From assembly GCA_964019135.1 (NCBI GenBank), contig OZ025253.1, forward strand, positions 35,266,548 to 35,330,547: 64,000 nucleotides of DNA, given 5' to 3'. This DNA comes from Arenicola marina (Eukaryota; Annelida; Polychaeta; Arenicolidae). Each line of letters opens with the position of its first letter. Position 1 is the stretch's first letter. Positions 1 through 11,400 of the stretch are shown here, piece after piece. A model generated the notes under the pieces. The model saw nothing but the letters and a program-made list of their open reading frames with translations. It was not told the origin of the DNA and ran no database searches. The translations under genes were made by a program, and so were the position numbers.

Positions 1-1637
1 ATTACCTAGGAGGAATGTGTTCCCAGACGCATAGATTTGTGCGGCTATATTGGTATAGCTTTATCCTATTTTTAGTGTTATGATTGTTAGTAGTAGCAGT
101 AGTAGTAGTAATAGTAGCAACGTGGAAGTAATTAATGACAAGATGATCAGCAGCAGTCCGAGTTAGCGTGTAAACACTTTTATAGGGCAGACCTTTGGCC
201 TTCGCATGTCCCAGAATGACACCGGGTCATAAACGCGGTCAGGATATTGTCTAAAAATCTGTTTTGTTTTTCAAATGGCTCGCATTCGTTGGCATTTTTG
301 GTAAGCATAATACATTAGACGTTCGGGATTAAAATCGAAAAAGAAACGTTTATTGTGTTATCGCCGCCGAGTCAATATTGATACCGAATGATTTGTGATT
401 GTGACAACGGTAGTGAAAGTTCTTCCCACATGCCGGATGTGCCCCATATATGTTTACCAAGATACTAAATTCACAAGCCATTAGAAATCCAACCGCCCCC
501 CCCCCTCCCCCCGTCCTTTCATGCTAACTGATATATGCAAGACATGCCTACATTAATTAAACCAGCAACGCATCAAGCGAACCTTCAACATCTTGCAACC
601 CGCATTTTACGTCGCCTGTCCAGGCAACAAGTTACAATGGTTTTCATCCCATCCCGATGCAGCAAAAGGCCCCCACAATGTCCCATATTTTAAGTTGGCT
701 GAAGTGAGATAATAAATATATATGCGGGTAGACTCAATATTTTCCTTCGATTGTGGCTAATAGAACCGGGTGTCCAGTGCGTGGCGTGTCATTGCAACTT
801 ATGAGGGCTATTTGAAAATTTTCGCGCTGGCCTTGGCGCTGGCGCTGGCGCTGGCGCTGGCGTTGGCGCGTCCAGTGTGTGACGGCCCTTACAGCGACGA
901 CGTCGAGTTCATATTAAGGAGACGATTTGTTTATCGCTTGCTGGTCTTTATAATAGCTATCTGCTGATTTGTGTAGGTTGAGGCAAGCAGGAAGTTAACT
1001 TTGGAAGAGCGATTGTGTTTGTCGACGAAGGTGTCAGGTGAGATTTTTGTTCAATGGAATGCCTCCCAGCAGGGCAGCGACGCGCTCAGATAAAGAAAAC
1101 AATGTGTCACCGTAACGTAAAGGATGCAGTTGCTTGCATGTATCATCTGGTAAATGGCACATAGCAATCAGAGGACAGAAGAGTATTGCCCTGTCTTCTG
1201 TATGTGCGCAGCAAACGGATTAGCCTAAAGCTGGCTCTACAACAGATCGGGTTATGGCTCCATGCGTTGGACTCCGACCGGGTTTCCTTAAGTGGATGTG
1301 GGCGTCCAGCATGGGGTGTCCGGGTTCCCGGCTGCCGCCCACAAGGCGTGGGGTACCCGCTGGGCTGGCCAATGGCGTGGCAGCTTGTGGGGTAAGCGGG
1401 CGAGCCACCGGGACAGGCAACTCATCTATCAGTGCAGATGCACTCTGCCATGGTGGTAATGCAGTCGCCCTGAGAATCTATCATTTGTAGCCTCAACCAA
1501 GATCTTGTCCCCACTGGCCATTAGGCTGTCACAAAACTCAGAACACTGGGTCAACTGGGTAAACATCCAGTGCCTCCCGCTCGTTGACGTACGTTCACTT
1601 CACTTCGGGGGTTGGCGGAGATCCGATAGTTCAAGTC
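1..1637. other. upstream block of unit 1, no recognised gene
   Basis: The block is nearly identical to 16,880-18,515. It contains short open frames, a C-run near 490-510 and a GCTGGC hexanucleotide tract. None of the frames resembles a family I know, and they are broken by the usual density of stops. It ends where the antisense LINE 3' tail begins. Confidence 0.6.
824..870. repeat. (GCTGGC)n hexanucleotide repeat
   Basis: About seven imperfect GCTGGC units. They make an Ala-Leu run in one short + frame starting at 770, which mimics a signal peptide but is most simply a microsatellite. Unit 2 carries the same tract with one changed unit at 17,702-17,748. Confidence 0.8.
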
Positions 1638-3340
1638 ATCAGAATCAGAATCATTTTATTTTTGGTCAAGCATACATAGCAGAACAGAACAAACATAAAT
1701 GCACTATGAAATAAATTCAAACATAGGGACAGTAGTGTGGATGACTTGACCGAGGAGACCTCATTAAGACCACCGACCAGTCGCAAGCAGGGGAGCCCCC
1801 TCAGAAAAAAAACACACAAAAAAGTTCATAGCCAGCCAGTTGCTAAAACAATATTGACTTAAATACTATCAGAGATAAGATAGGTTGTCATATATTAAAG
1901 TTAACGGCAAATATAGTATGTAAGAATAGACAGGAACACAAAACAGAACCAAGAAAACACAACTGATGATAGAGTTATCGCATACGTACATTACAAACAT
2001 AACAATACCGTACATTACAATAGTCATGATAACCATTTAAAAAGAGTTCTTTGATATGAGATGCGTAATTTGCCAGCGAATGTGTAGTTGCCTTGCGAAT
2101 GATATGCGGGGGTCTATTATTTAAGTGTTGCGAGAGACTGTGCCTTCTAAGTTTACTAAATTTGTGTTTAGTTTTCGGTACAAGGAATGTGTTCTTTTGT
2201 CTTGTATTATAATTGTGTAGGTCATTTATTTTGATGAATGCCAAGTGTTTCAGGAAATATATGGGTAAGTTATTATTATTGAAAGTGTGGTAGAACTTAA
2301 GCTGTTTTAATGTATGCATATAGTTTAGTTTTAATATTTTAAGATATTTGAATAACGGATCGGTATGTGCAATATAATTGCGTTTTGTTATAATTCTAAT
2401 TGCCCATTTTTGAATTTTGAATTGCCTGTCTGCTCGATATTCCTAAGCCTTTATGCTAAAGTATAGCTGACTGAAACAGGGCAATGTATATGGTATACAG
2501 TATGTTTTGGGGCAGGAACTGTCCTAACTCATTTCAGAATACCAACCATTTTACTTAATCTTGCAGCAAGTTTCTTTGGGTGACTGTGCCATGTTAAATG
2601 TTTATCTAATGTTAATACCCGCAGATCAAATGTGTCGACGCACTCTAGTTTGTTCTTGTCAATGTATAACTCTGGAAGTTTTATTTTTTTCTGCGGCTTG
2701 TAAAATACCATATATTTGGTTTTCTCTGTGCTTAGGCACAGATCATTTACTTTTAACCAATTATTGATCTTTGATAATTCGTTATTTATGCTTTTTGCTT
2801 CGTTGTTTTTGCTTGTTATCGATATATCCAGTGTGCTAAAGAGTGTGGTATCATCAGCGTATACTATAAATGTAAAGACATCGCAAGCGTGAGGTGGATC
2901 AGTAGTACAGTTAATAAAGAGAAGAGGTCTTACAATGGTACCTTGCGGAACCCAGCGTGTGTCAGGCATAAGTTGGAATCTTGTGCTATCAGTCATAAAG
3001 TACTGTTGTTATGATAACTTCGATCGTTCAGATAACTTCTAAGACGATTTAGAGCAGTTCCGGATACGCCATAGTGGTCAAATTTGTTCAATAGAATTTT
3101 ACGATTTAATGTATCAAATGCTTTGGATAAGTCCAGATATATATGAATAGGAATTCATCTAGCTTTTGTATGGTTATATCTATCACTTCTAATGTGGCAT
3201 GTTGAGTGGAGTGTTTTTTTCTGAAGCCATACTGGCTAGAATTAAAGACATTTTGCTTCTGAAAATGATCATGCAGGAAAATGAATATAATTTTCTGGAT
3301 AACTTTTGAAATAGCTATTAATAGTGATATATCATGTCTG
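1638..3340 (-). mobile_element. 5'-truncated LINE (jockey/CR1/L2-like group), unit 1
   Basis: Antisense reverse-transcriptase fragment. Reading the - strand from about 3,340 one sees RT-type strings: SQYGFRKKHSTQHATLEV near 3,240, [18 protein letters not shown] near 3,100, WVPQGTI near 2,940, and the catalytic FIVYADDTTLF near 2,860. A thumb-like segment follows, and a C-terminal part with NTRQKNTF near 2,200. There are breaks between these parts, so it is dead. The 3' end carries a short GATTCTGATTCTGAT tail at 1,638-1,655. The 5' cut lies about 150 bp upstream of the ATG of the alpha gene. The same insertion is in unit 2, so it predates the duplication. The clade is uncertain. Confidence 0.85.
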
Positions 3341-3485
3341 CGTTTACTTCAGGCAAAACTTGTGGCTCCAGATACCATTGTTCTACGGGATTCGATCGCG
3401 TCTGAAACCACACATTAGTGTTCTAGGAGACTACCATCGACCGAGACATTTATATTACGGACGCAGAACGTTGCTTTGGTCCGAC

Positions 3486-6400
3486 ATGTCATCATATCAC
3501 ATCCATGACCACCCGGATTGGAGCACGTGGCACCATGAAGGATTCAAAGTCTGCATTGCCGACAGCGACAGGTGCTCTCAAAGCAATGCGTATTTTGAAA
3601 GCAAGCGCCACCTGCTGAAAGACGTCGTCTCCTGCCTTTCGATTGGGCCTGGTAAGTTTACAGAAAGTATAATATCTGTATTAGAGCTTGATTGGACTGT
3701 CACCAAATAGTTCTATGTGATTTGTGTTCTTTCTTGGTGCAGACTACTGGTGTAAACCGTACCAGGGGCCGGTTTCAGGGTCTTATCCAGATATGCTGAG
3801 GGGGGGGGGGGGCGAGTGGAGCGAATTTCGTTTTCATATGTTAAATGGTGTAAGTTATATAGTTCGGCCCTTAAAAGGTGTGGCCTGGGCCGGGTCCCCC
3901 CCCCCCCCTGCCCTCCTGGATCCGCTCCTGCTTTCGGCCTGTAATACATTTCGTAACATTACGTTGGTGAATTCAACCCGCTGAGGAAACAAAATTTGTT
4001 TGGCACATCCGCCGCAAACAAAGTTGAGTTTCAATTTAACCGCCTAAGCAGCAAATAAAAACATGCCTTATATTATAATTTTAGCGTCTGGAGATGTGGA
4101 TATTCCTGTGCTGAAGCTCATGCCTAAATGTCGGAGTTACTATGGCGTAGAGCCGGATGCCAAAGCGGCCGCCCTGTTGGAGACTGCCTTGGCTAATGAG
4201 TTTCCACAGATACAGGTGAGTTATTCCGAGACGTGTCGCGAACTTTGATATTTTATTACTAATTAATTACGCACTGCTTCGAATAAGGTGCCAATTATTA
4301 CATGTCCGAAATAATCGTTGCTGAAACTTAGCGTTCATGACTACATACCAACAGTTCCTATTTATTCTTCTTTGGTCATTGCATTATTTCACGTCATTTT
4401 CCCATAGATTGCGTATACGTCTGTACGTATACCGTTTTTACATCAATGTCATTTTGCCAAAGATTTCTTCCATCTTTGATAATTCCTTCCAAGTTGCCGC
4501 ACTCCATATGTAGCCCATATAGAACAGAACGAATATTTGTTTCCAGGCTAAGGTTGTTCGGAATGTCGTTCAGAATGATAAGGGTCCCAGCGAACCAGTC
4601 GACCTGATCCTACTTCAGAACTGTCTGTACTATCTGAGCGAGGCAGATGTCGGCAGTTTATGTGTGAAGCTTGGCTATTGGACGAAACCTGGAGGCCTTA
4701 TCGCCCTTGCTCATTCTACGAACCGTCCACCTGTGAACCCGTTTCAAGGTACGTAGATGTATTATAGAAACATTTCGTGTGTTGGAATACCACGAGGCCG
4801 AAAAAGCAGAAACGTAACCATGACATCGCGATTACAGGGATGGCGGGTTGGGAAAACGAAGAACATCGATTATCACGGATTGAAATGGAACAAAAAAATA
4901 AAATACGCTCTCACGGTGCCACAACTCGATATTTGTCTGCATTATTAAGTTAATTTTGTATTAATATATTGAATTTATAGTCTGCCTATGGATCCACGTG
5001 AGTTAAATTGGTTGACAAGGTAATGTTAAATACACGTGGGTTCAATACGCTCTTCCGTAAAACCAACTACATATTGCATGACCGCGGGTGTTTGGGTGGG
5101 GGAGATATCTATACCACAAATAGATCAACTAACAATAAAGGGATTTCAACGCTCAAAAACTTGACTCATATATATATATTGTTTATGCAGTATTGTCTAT
5201 GGAATTGTTATGTTGGATCTATGCATATTGCCACATTTGATTTCTCACCGCAGACACGATTTGGGACGAAACTCGTGACCATTTGAATTTCCTGAAAGAA
5301 GGTCTCCGGGACACGTTTACTATTATATCAGGTATGAACTGAATGCTCTTACGAGAGAGAAGTCTGGAGTCGTGTTATCAGCTCGTTCTGAAGACATGTT
5401 GCCAAGGAGTATCGCACCTATTGATATGATGGAATTGAAATTATTCGATGTCAGCTTTGACTAAACGTAGGCAACATTATGGCATATAGTAAGAACTATG
5501 TCTAGTGCGGTCTGGAAACACTTTAAGCAATCGATGTAACACTTAGACGACTGACATCGACTTCAATGTATTCTTCTTAGTCGAACATCCTCAACCATTT
5601 AGCGCAATTTCCATCAACGTTTAAAATTTCATAGATCCGTCTCGATTACGTTACAGATGAAGTTGTTGTGCATACTGTCTGTTTGAAAGCAAGGGATCCC
5701 TTCTTGGGAAGCTTATTTGCTGGGAGTGCTCTTGACAGCCAAAAAAAGGTAAAGATTCCACTGTAGCTACTGTGTATGTTCACGGATGCCCAACTAGTCA
5801 TGTGCTGGCGGATGCATGCACAAACGTGCACAATGTAACTGTCTCTCCCAGACAACCTCAGCGACCCATATTGCGCTGTCTCTACAGGACGCCAGCCATG
5901 TCTTACAGAAACACTAACCCATTTGATTGTGGCGCCCTATATATATGACGTTCATGCAAAAAGTGGAATATTACAAGAGGGCGCACTCCGGCCAAAACCC
6001 GTGCTCGCGGCGATCAGCGCGCCCGTGCGGCTGCGAAGTACACATCAGCCATGGCGGGCAAGTAGGCTTGGCGTTCACGTACTAGCGGCTGTCATTGTGC
6101 TGCCATTAACTGCGTCAACAACAAAACATCGAATACGAACTTTGATTTCTTTAGGTTTTCAAAAGATAGGAGTAGACGAGAAAAACTTTTGTTTATGAAA
6201 TATGGGCAACTGGATGCAATCATTTCTAAAATTTGCTGATGCGGCATAGACATACCCCCTGCTTTAACAGTTTAAACAAGTCATGGGGTCGCGTTTTTCG
6301 GTCAACAGTTTTGACGAAATTTGTACGATAGCCCTAAAGTGTACGCGACAAATAATATTTCTTCATGACACCGCTCTATTGACCGCAGGCGCTCAGTTGC

Positions 6401-7489
6401 CAACATAATAAAACACACGTCACGAAATGATAGTGTTGACATGGCATCTATATTTACACCGGGCACGCGCACGCCATGGCAACTAGAATACTTTCATTGT
6501 CTGTGCTCTAGTATATTTGCGACAGTGCGTCTGCTGACAAGATAAGGGTGATGGGGGCAGGGGGACCAATTGATGTTATCAAACCAGTTAACATGTTGAT
6601 TTATCACTGTAAACTGGAAGCCCGGCGACCGGAGCCATCGTCCGATGCACGGAGTCTTAGCCCGGTGCACGAAGTCTTAGTCCAGTGCACTGGGCCATAT
6701 CATGCGCCCAGAGACATAACCAGGAGCCATTATCCAACGTCTAGAGTCAAAGCCCGGAGCAATGATCCAGCGTCTGGAGTCATAGCACGGGGCCATTAGT
6801 CCAGCATACGGAGCCATAAGCCGCGCCTGAGCCGTAGCCCGCACCGTGAACTACAAGACATGTTCCTAGAATAGACCGTATAGTGACTTACAGCCGTAAA
6901 GTTACCTCTACCCTGCCGTGCCTAGCGCCCTATATATAGGACGCCCAAAATGTTCATGTTTGAATAAAGACAAGCTGCCAGGAAGCAGGCATGTCTTTTT
7001 GGTCCTTTTTGATGATAATACACGACAAAGAAATAAAACGATACACGATCTATGCCTGGGCAATAATGGGCTACCCTTTGAACGATCAGACCGCCTGCCA
7101 ACCGCTCTGGGTGGCGGACGGGATGCAACTTAGATATACCACCATTCTCTAACAAGGCAACCACCCTTACTTGTGATAAATAGTGCGTTACCAAGACATC
7201 AAAGTAGGCGGGTTTTATGGCGGACATACCAAGGTGGTGGCTTCCTGCCGTAAGTTAAATTTGCGATAGCTTTCATTTGAATAGTTATGAGTAGCATTAG
7301 TCCTCTGTGACAGATCTTTCTTACTTGGAAGGCAATACACGAAAATGTATATATGTATTGGATGCATTACATCTAAGCTGTATTCTGCTTCCGTCTTTGT
7401 AGGTTGATGAATTCTACGACTTCATGGCTGAAGAATATCCCGACGGTTATATGCGGTCCAAAATGGCAATGGTTATCTTTCAGAAATAG
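3486..7489 (+). CDS. HNMT-like small-molecule methyltransferase, alpha copy 1
   Basis: Six exons fit with GT..AG borders and consistent phase: 3486-3651, 4085-4215, 4547-4748, 5254-5331, 5657-5748 and 7403-7489 (TAG), giving about 251 residues. The fold is a class I SAM-dependent methyltransferase of the histamine N-methyltransferase type: the motif I region LSIGPASGD (51-59; HNMT has LSIGGGAGE), the acidic end of strand 2 in YGVEPD (75-80), VDLILLQNCLYYL (117-129, like the HNMT IHMIQMLYYV strand), KPGG (146-149) and a C-terminal MAMVIFQK strand. It is shorter than human HNMT (292 residues). The ATG was chosen because MSS at this point is shared by the paralogs. The substrate is unknown; motif I lacks the usual glycine run, so activity is not assured. 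A possible splice acceptor near 3,350 could mark a 5' UTR exon. An AATAAA lies at 7,842. Confidence 0.8.
3763..3930. mobile_element. MITE with GGATCCG-type ends in alpha intron 1, unit 1
   Basis: A 170-bp segment with ends CAGGGGCCGG and GATCCGCTCCTG, holding a long G-run and a long C-run facing each other and the internal string TTAAATGG. The same design occurs at 20,781-20,956 and, reversed, at about 54,023-54,180. The terminal CAGGGGCGGATCC pattern fits a miniature hAT-like element, but no transposase is visible. Confidence 0.55.
6051..6198 (+). pseudogene. THAP zinc-finger fragment in alpha intron 5, unit 1
   Basis: On the + strand the string CAAINCVNNKTSNTNFDFFR followed by FSKDRSRREK matches the start of a THAP domain (Cys-x4-Cys, then a Phe-x-Phe-Pro-like box and a basic Arg-rich stretch). 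An in-frame stop interrupts the segment upstream of the first Cys. THAP domains are common in P-element and Kolobok transposases and in THAP host proteins; here only the N-terminal part survives, in an intron, so it is likely a transposon remnant. The rest of the zinc-binding set (Cys, His) is not visible. Confidence 0.55.
6617..6850. repeat. minisatellite, ~21-bp unit (CGGAGCCATAGTCC-like)
   Basis: About ten imperfect units built round GGAGCCATAG and CCAGCGTC/CCGTGC variants, in alpha intron 5 of unit 1. A related array lies at 25,915-26,135 in unit 2, so it predates the duplication. Confidence 0.7.
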
Positions 7490-8308
7490 TGGAAGTTAGC
7501 TTTGTTAACAATATTCAGTTATCAAGCTGATTGCTAAATTGCAGGTGCAATCATCTTTGATTCAAAATGTAGGTTGCAATGGTTCATGAAAAACTGTACG
7601 GACAAAATTTGCAATGGAACACACACATAGGTGTCAGTGAATCAAGCAGATAGCATGTCACCCACTGTCGATACATGCGAAATGCTGCAAATTAATCCCT
7701 AATTACGGCCAGGCTGTAGGACGAAATTCCCCATGCTTTTCTCTAAATTAGCGTTGGTATTTATCGAAGCTCTTACATTGTATCATTTTTTGCTGCTTGT
7801 AATGTATTTCAATTATTAATAATATTTTGCTGTTATGAACAAATAAAAAACTCCAAACCGTCCTGCGGCGTGACTACTCACAATAAATTGTTCTAACATC
7901 CGCAAGAAGCCGAAATGGACGGTCCGTATGTACTCATGTCATTATCACGATTTTTTTTGGAAACGTCACCATGTACATACGGTTGGTATTAAAATGCAGC
8001 TTTCTCTTTTCCCCAAATGTAGCAAAATCCTTTTGGTCGGAGTCAAGAGAAATATACATTTTTCTACACTGGTTTACAAACGCAGTGCGTGAATATAGCG
8101 AAGGGCACATACTAGCGAATATGGAATGTGCGTCCTGTTTCAAAGCTATGGGTTGTCACGAACGTTAAATATCTAATAAACGTTAATGGCCATGAGCACA
8201 AAGGGTAACCTGGCTCATTCAATCAATCACAAGACACAAATGGGATTAGTCTGTTATCGGCATAGACATGTTTTTTACCGGGGGCCTCAGCACTATTTGC
8301 ACTTGTTA
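7490..8308. other. 3' flank of alpha gene, unit 1
   Basis: No coding family was seen. It contains an AATAAA at 7,842-7,847, a candidate poly(A) signal for the alpha transcript, and is clearly homologous to 27,044-27,760 in unit 2. Confidence 0.5.
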
Positions 8309-9721
8309 TGGCGAAAATCGCCATCATGTCAGTCAGTTCTGTTTGTTATGGCGAATCTATGGCGAAAATTGCCATCATGTCAGTCAGTTCGGTTTGCGTG
8401 TGTGTGTGTCTCTCTGTCTGTCGTCACGATAACTGTCGAGCACTTGCAGCTATCGTTGTCGAACTTCATATTACAGCTAAAAACACGAAATTAGTGTCTA
8501 TATACTCAGCTCCTACAAATTTTACGTGGGATCGCTAGTTTTCACGCTACAGGCTTTGGAAATTTTAAAATTGTCCACACCAAATTTTCATTAACTCTCA
8601 AATTGATTGTCACGAGTCTTTGCAGCGACATTAGGGGTTCCACTCATGTACCGTATGTCAAAAATCATGGTGATCCCATATCACTGTCGGTTTCCAAGGC
8701 TACGAAAATCCCCATTATGAGCCAATGGAAGTTTTTGTCCTCCCGATTTCGACAACTTGCCATACAGATATCTCAATGCCGTTTGGCATGGGCATTCGGT
8801 CCGCCACCTAGATAGACTATGCCAAAAATCACGGCGGGTCGAACTCGCAGTATTTGTTTCCAAGACAACGGAAAATTCCATGATGGAAGATACAAATTTA
8901 ATTTTTCTTCATGTTTGGTGCAATTACAATGCACACAGCCTCACACTACTTGGCACAGGCTTCCTATGTGCAAGGTAAAGTCAATCGAACGGTTACTTTT
9001 TGTTTCAATGGCAACACACAAATGGTGCAATGGTGAACGATAGGTGTAATGAAAATGGTGTAGGACACTGGGGAATTTGTATTGCTCGTCAAGGAAAAAT
9101 AGGGCTAAAATTCGCCGTGTTAACACTTTTGCGTAAATCGAATAAAATACCATTGCAATGGTAAACTATACGGCGTTTCCGTTCGCTTAACGCCCCCCCC
9201 CCCCCTCCCTCCTGACGCCACCCCCACCCCTGCCCTTTTTATCGCCAATACACACACAGTGTTGGCTCTTGCGTAAATCGACTAAGCCCGGCAATACACA
9301 GTCGCATGAAAGCCGTGAACCTCTTCGCTGCGCACTCCCCTCCCCTCCCCTCACCCACACCCACACCCACCCGCTTCCCCTCCCCTCACCCACACCCACA
9401 CCCACCCGCTTCCCCTCCCATCATCCACACCCATGCATGGTGCTCTTACCGTGAGCCGAGCGCTGGCCCCACCCCACCGCCCTGAACAGAGGTCGAGGTT
9501 CAGGTTGCTGAATATAACATTTCCGTCATCATCCTTAACTCTGTGGGTGACGGTTGTCGTGTTATATCCACGAAACGTTCTCATTCCGTTAATAATCCGC
9601 TAACAATGTCCTGGTTTGGCTTGCAATACGCAGCATGACGACCCCCGTGTATTAGTCTGGCAGCCATGCGTCATCAGACGTCCAATTTCGTCATAAGCTC
9701 TCAGACGCCGGGGTGATATGT
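8309..9721. mobile_element. 1.4 kb unit-1-specific insertion between CTTGTTA repeats
   Basis: Unit 2 (near 27,760) and unit 3 (near 39,910) read CTTGTTACCTT without interruption. In unit 1 the same CTTGTTA occurs at 8,302-8,308 and again at 9,722-9,728, with 1,413 bp between them. The interior has repeated ATGGCGAAAATCGCC and ATCATGTCAGTCAGTT strings at its left end and a C-rich CCCACACCCA minisatellite at 9,330-9,425. No terminal inverted repeats and no coding family were recognised, so the class is open. Confidence 0.65.
9190..9440. repeat. C-rich low-complexity and CCCACACCCA minisatellite
   Basis: A C-run at 9,190-9,206 is followed by two direct copies of a unit of about 38 bp (CCCCTCACCCACACCCAC core) at about 9,345-9,425. 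The open frames here on both strands are products of composition, rich in Pro/His or Gly/Val. Confidence 0.7.
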
Positions 9722-10279
9722 CTTGTTACCTTGCCTCTCGTGTGTATCGATACTCATACACTATTTCTCATGTATTCATATCAGTTGCGAGTGTATTATT
9801 ATACTGTTTAAATATTCTAACCGCACATTCATCATACCGTATTGTTATCAGTTAATATGTTAGTGTGGTGAACCTTTAACAAAGGCCGAACACGTGATTG
9901 CATTTCAACACAGGGATACATCGCGTATTTAACTTAAAGAGAAATTGACGAGTGTTAAAGGGAAACACCCATCACTCGCGAGGATTATGTTGGAATCTAC
10001 TTAAGCGTTTGTAGGTCGAGACCGAAATCGGAAAAATCACAAAAACGTTTGCAGTTTCATTTGGTTACAATGAAATATTAGGCCTATATGTATTTAGCAA
10101 GACGTGTTTAAATCTTGCAACTCGTTCGAAAATTATTTGTACAAACTATAACTCGCTCACCTATCCCTAACAATTGTGTAACAAGATAACCAGTGAGACA
10201 GACACCTTGCGTGTGATATAGCATTAGTATTGGGGCGCTCAAGACGACATTGGTCAAGGTCAAGTTGCAAGATAAAGGT
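9722..10279. other. intergenic block between convergent genes, unit 1
   Basis: Non-coding as far as I can see. It is conserved in order in unit 2 (about 28,570-29,030) and unit 3 (about 39,920-40,340), including the strings CGCACATTCATCATACCG and TTAGTGTGGTGAA. Confidence 0.55.
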
Positions 10280-10680
10280 CAGGTCGATCGGTCAATTGGG
10301 ATACTAGAGGTTGATCTCGCATTTTAGGGGTCAAATCCAGAATTGTGGGCTTAAATATAGACCAGAAGCCTCAATTCGGGATTTGATGGGTCAATTCGGT
10401 TCCTAGGGGTAAAATCTGGTCAATCCGGATCTTACGCCTCAAATCGGGATCTGAAGGATCAAATCGGGATCTGAGATGTAAATCGCAATCTGAGATGTCA
10501 ATCGGGATTCTAGGATGGAATATGGAGGTGAAGTCGCAATTTGAGGGATCAAATTTGAATGATAATCTCGGGATGTGAGGGGTGAATCAGGATCTGAAGG
10601 GTCTTAGGGGATCTTGTGGCTCAAATTTTAATCTGAAGGGTCTAATGCGTATCTGGATCTGATAGTTCACTATCAGATAG
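10280..10680. repeat. minisatellite, ~20-bp unit (GGTCAAATCGGGATCTGAGG), unit 1
   Basis: Imperfect units of about 20 bp with the core GGTCAAATCGGGATCTGAGG, lying between the convergent alpha and beta genes. Related arrays are at 29,030-29,600 and 40,340-40,790 and, reversed, at 59,400-60,075. Confidence 0.75.
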
Positions 10681-11400
10681 TTTTCGTTGTTCTATTGTAC
10701 AGAATAACGAGTCACAAACTGAATGACATACATACTTGAAATGTTGATTCGCTGATGCCGTCGTATCTTCTAAATTGCTCTGTTATTTGTAAACTGTGCT
10801 CTTGCTCGTGGGCAATTATTGCACAGTACACTTTAGTTTGCTCCAAAAGGGAAACGATCAATCGATATACACTGCTGCAGCAACGTTCTATATGATACCG
10901 TTATTATGGAACTTTATTATATTGAAAGGCTATCAGCCCATTGTACATATTATAAACAACAAATAACAGAACACGTGTAGTAACATATACTATCCATATA
11001 CATATTACTCGCTGAAGTTGTCATGCAGTATGAAGGCGTGGTAAACGAATGCAGCTAGATTAACATGTTGATTCTTATTTAAGGCGGATAGTAATGAAAT
11101 AAACCCATGCTGGGACTTTACATCGCACGGTATATACTGTTCTCTGAGTTCTGATACCGTTATGTTGTATATGCATTCCTACAGTCTTAGGATTAGGTCA
11201 CTCATTTTATGCTAACACTTCCTCATACGTGATTACCTAAGCTGATGCCCTCGTTCTATACCTAAGCCAATCTGTTATCATGCGTACCACAGTCGTAAGG
11301 TTATCGTTGTGCTGTGCTGATATATCGCATGACTACGTGACACTAACCATTACCACAATGGCTACATTATAGTGTGCTTATTCATTGACTATTGGGATTT
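10681..11400. other. intergenic block downstream of beta copy 1
   Basis: No gene recognised. It has counterparts at 30,030-30,206 plus 36,235-36,516 (interrupted by the 6 kb LINE) and at 43,200-43,753 plus 47,099-47,220. A short - frame (LLEQTKVYCAIIA) is partly kept in all three, but unit 3 has a stop in it. Confidence 0.5.

Noticed and set aside
770-967. Small secreted protein with an Ala-Leu signal peptide (and its unit 2 copy at 17,648)
   Set aside because: The Ala-Leu run is a GCTGGC microsatellite whose length differs between the two units, and the remainder matches no family.
10800-10870. Possible conserved small exon (LLEQTKVYCAIIA) on the - strand
   Set aside because: Unit 3 has a stop in it, changes are not clearly synonymous, and it lies downstream of both genes without splice sites.
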